From: Desulfobacterales bacterium | GTDB taxonomy: Bacteria; Desulfobacterota; Desulfobacteria; Desulfobacterales; JAFDCJ01 | Reading direction: 5' to 3' | NCBI GenBank assembly: GCA_029932495.1 | Contig: JAOZPY010000174.1 | Location: forward strand, 1-6,204 | Length of the DNA: 6,204 bases | Shown here: positions 5,131 through 6,204 of the stretch, piece after piece | Position numbering within the stretch: position 1 is the first letter of the stretch | Layout: every line of letters begins with the position of its first letter | Notes under the pieces: generated by a model | The model's database searches: none | Told to the model about the DNA's origin: nothing | What the model saw: only the letters and a program-made list of their open reading frames with translations | Position numbers and translations under genes: made by a program

Positions 5131-5982
5131 TTAAGGGAAAATACGGGTTTTCCCCGGGATGGGGAGGTGGGTGGTTACCAATTTTTTTACCGCTGCCAGG
5201 TATGGTTCCAGGCCGCGCATGAAAATATCGTTGTGATTGGCACCGGGAATTTTCAAAAAGAATTTTTCCGTTGACGAACAGGCTTCATACAGGGCCCGGC
5301 CGTCGGAAAATGGAATGATGTGATCAAATTCAGCATGGATAATCAGGGTGGGCTTGTCAAATTTTCGGATTTTGTCGATGTTGCGGAATCCCTTTTCTTC
5401 CTTGAACCCCAATGCCTCGGGATCGATACCCAGCAGTTTCAGCAAGGCGGCGGCATCGGCAAATCCGCTTTCCACGATCAACCCATTGATAGATGCCCCA
5501 TGGGCGGCTGCAAGCTCCAGCACCGACGCGCTGCCCAGGGAGCGTCCCATGAGAATCAGTGGGCCGTTGAAATTATGTTCCTGCAGCCAGCCGCGGACGA
5601 AATCAAGGATGCGATGACAATCCTGCATCATGGCGCTGACCGTCGGAGTCCCGCTGGACCGGCCGTAGCCGCGATAGTCCACTGCCAAAAAATTGATCCC
5701 CATCCGGTTATAAATCGGGCCCAGGTCATCATAATCCGCCACAATTTCTCCATTGCCATGGAAAAACAGGATGTTGCCACCGGATGGATGGCTCATGTGA
5801 AACCGGGCACCAATTGTGACATCCTTTGCCACCGGGATCAGGATATCCACCGTGGACATATCACCGCTTGCCGCGTCAGGGCGCTGGGATGCAACGGCCG
5901 GCTCCGGGCGGGGGTGGAATAGTAGCCCTGACACCTCGGGTCGGTCTAGGACCGAATAGTCGGCAGATAGATCGTTGGACAT
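5131..5982 (-). CDS. Alpha/beta hydrolase, serine esterase/peptidase-like
   Basis: This 283-residue enzyme has the alpha/beta hydrolase fold. The oxyanion motif HGNG lies at 75-78, the strand and turn VDYRGYGRSSG at 101-111, the nucleophile elbow GRSLG at 146-150 with S148, the probable acid D220 (AEFDHIIP) and the catalytic H250 (GANHND). The pattern is close to the COG1073 / ABHD13-ABHD17 group, which includes esterases, thioesterases and dienelactone-hydrolase-like enzymes; the substrate cannot be read from the sequence. No signal peptide or lipobox is present, so it is probably cytoplasmic. ATG 5982 is well supported by AAGGAG (5994-5989) with 6-nt spacing. It starts 88 bp after the stop of the gene entering from the window edge on the same strand, with no terminator between, so the two are probably co-transcribed. 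Confidence 0.92.
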   Translation of the reverse strand: MSNDLSADYSVLDRPEVSGLLFHPRPEPAVASQRPDAASGDMSTVDILIPVAKDVTIGARFHMSHPSGGNILFFHGNGEIVADYDDLGPIYNRMGINFLAVDYRGYGRSSGTPTVSAMMQDCHRILDFVRGWLQEHNFNGPLILMGRSLGSASVLELAAAHGASINGLIVESGFADAAALLKLLGIDPEALGFKEEKGFRNIDKIRKFDKPTLIIHAEFDHIIPFSDGRALYEACSSTEKFFLKIPGANHNDIFMRGLEPYLAAVKKLVTTHLPIPGKTRIFP

Positions 5983-6070
5983 GAATTGCTCCTTTCCAGT
6001 TTGCCCCGTGGGCTTCGCAGCGCGATTTTGCCCCCAGCCGGACGATGAAAAAGATACCTATCAGCAGTTT

Positions 6071-6204
6071 TTAAAATTCGGACCGCAAAATTTCAGCAAT
6101 TTCTTCCGGAAAATCCATGCATACGCTTTCATGATACATGCTTTTGAGTGCCGCCGCATCAGGTGTGCCCAAAACGGGGTTGAAATAGGTGCGCGGTGAA
6201 AAAA
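6071..6204 (-). CDS. C-terminal fragment of an unidentified protein
   Basis: On the minus strand a frame is open from the window edge to TAA at 6073-6071, giving 43 residues. The segment RTYFNPVLGTPDAAALKSMY and the acidic helical end DFPEEIAEILRSEF have ordinary coding composition, unlike the other two frames. I do not recognise the family. The stop is 88 bp upstream of the hydrolase start, and no hairpin with a T run lies between, so this gene probably leads the transcript that includes the hydrolase. Confidence 0.65.
   Translation of the reverse strand, partial: FSPRTYFNPVLGTPDAAALKSMYHESVCMDFPEEIAEILRSEF

Noticed and set aside
5320..5922. 200-codon plus-strand frame opposite the hydrolase
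   Set aside because: The minus-strand frame has a full catalytic triad, GxSxG motif and AAGGAG site. The plus-strand frame is Gln/His-rich shadow sequence.

Overview
The window looks like chromosomal DNA of a Gram-negative, mid-GC bacterium. It most resembles sulfate-reducing Desulfobacterota (Desulfobacteraceae/Desulfosarcina-like). That placement rests on protein style from memory (GAF-type hybrid histidine kinase beside an HDOD protein, a small 'cytoplasmic protein', a bifunctional-nuclease-domain gene), not on a search. No rRNA, tRNA, CRISPR array, transposase or phage gene is visible.

Layout. 1-203 (+): C-terminal end of a bifunctional nuclease (DUF151/BFN domain) gene, followed by an intrinsic terminator at 338-368. 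369-924: a long, mostly AT-rich intergenic region. It holds four same-direction copies of TGTNNATAAC (DnaA-box-like; two form an exact 11-bp tandem repeat), a weak promoter with a dyad over its -35, and a very good sigma-70 promoter (TTGACA-17-TAGAAT) with a 12-bp palindrome touching its -35. 925-1290 (+): a stand-alone response-regulator receiver protein. The rest is on the minus strand, read from high to low coordinates. 6204-6071 is the C-terminal end of an unidentified protein. 5982-5131 is a serine alpha/beta hydrolase. 4830-3607 is an HDOD signalling protein, and 3602-1821 a GAF/HisKA/HATPase/receiver hybrid histidine kinase starting 4 nt after the HDOD stop. 1575-1318 is an 85-residue conserved-looking small protein that converges on the response regulator.

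How the genes fit together. HDOD protein and hybrid kinase are almost certainly one transcription unit. The kinase has its own receiver, and a second, free receiver is encoded convergently about 530 bp past the kinase stop. An HDOD/hybrid kinase/single-domain receiver signalling module is therefore a reasonable inference, with the small protein as a possible accessory. The hydrolase lies upstream on the same strand but is separated by 297 bp with no gene I can support, so it need not be co-transcribed. I see no clearly new system. The most unusual parts are the repeat-bearing intergenic region at 369-924, the structured 245-bp gap ahead of the small gene, and the shortened output face of the free receiver.
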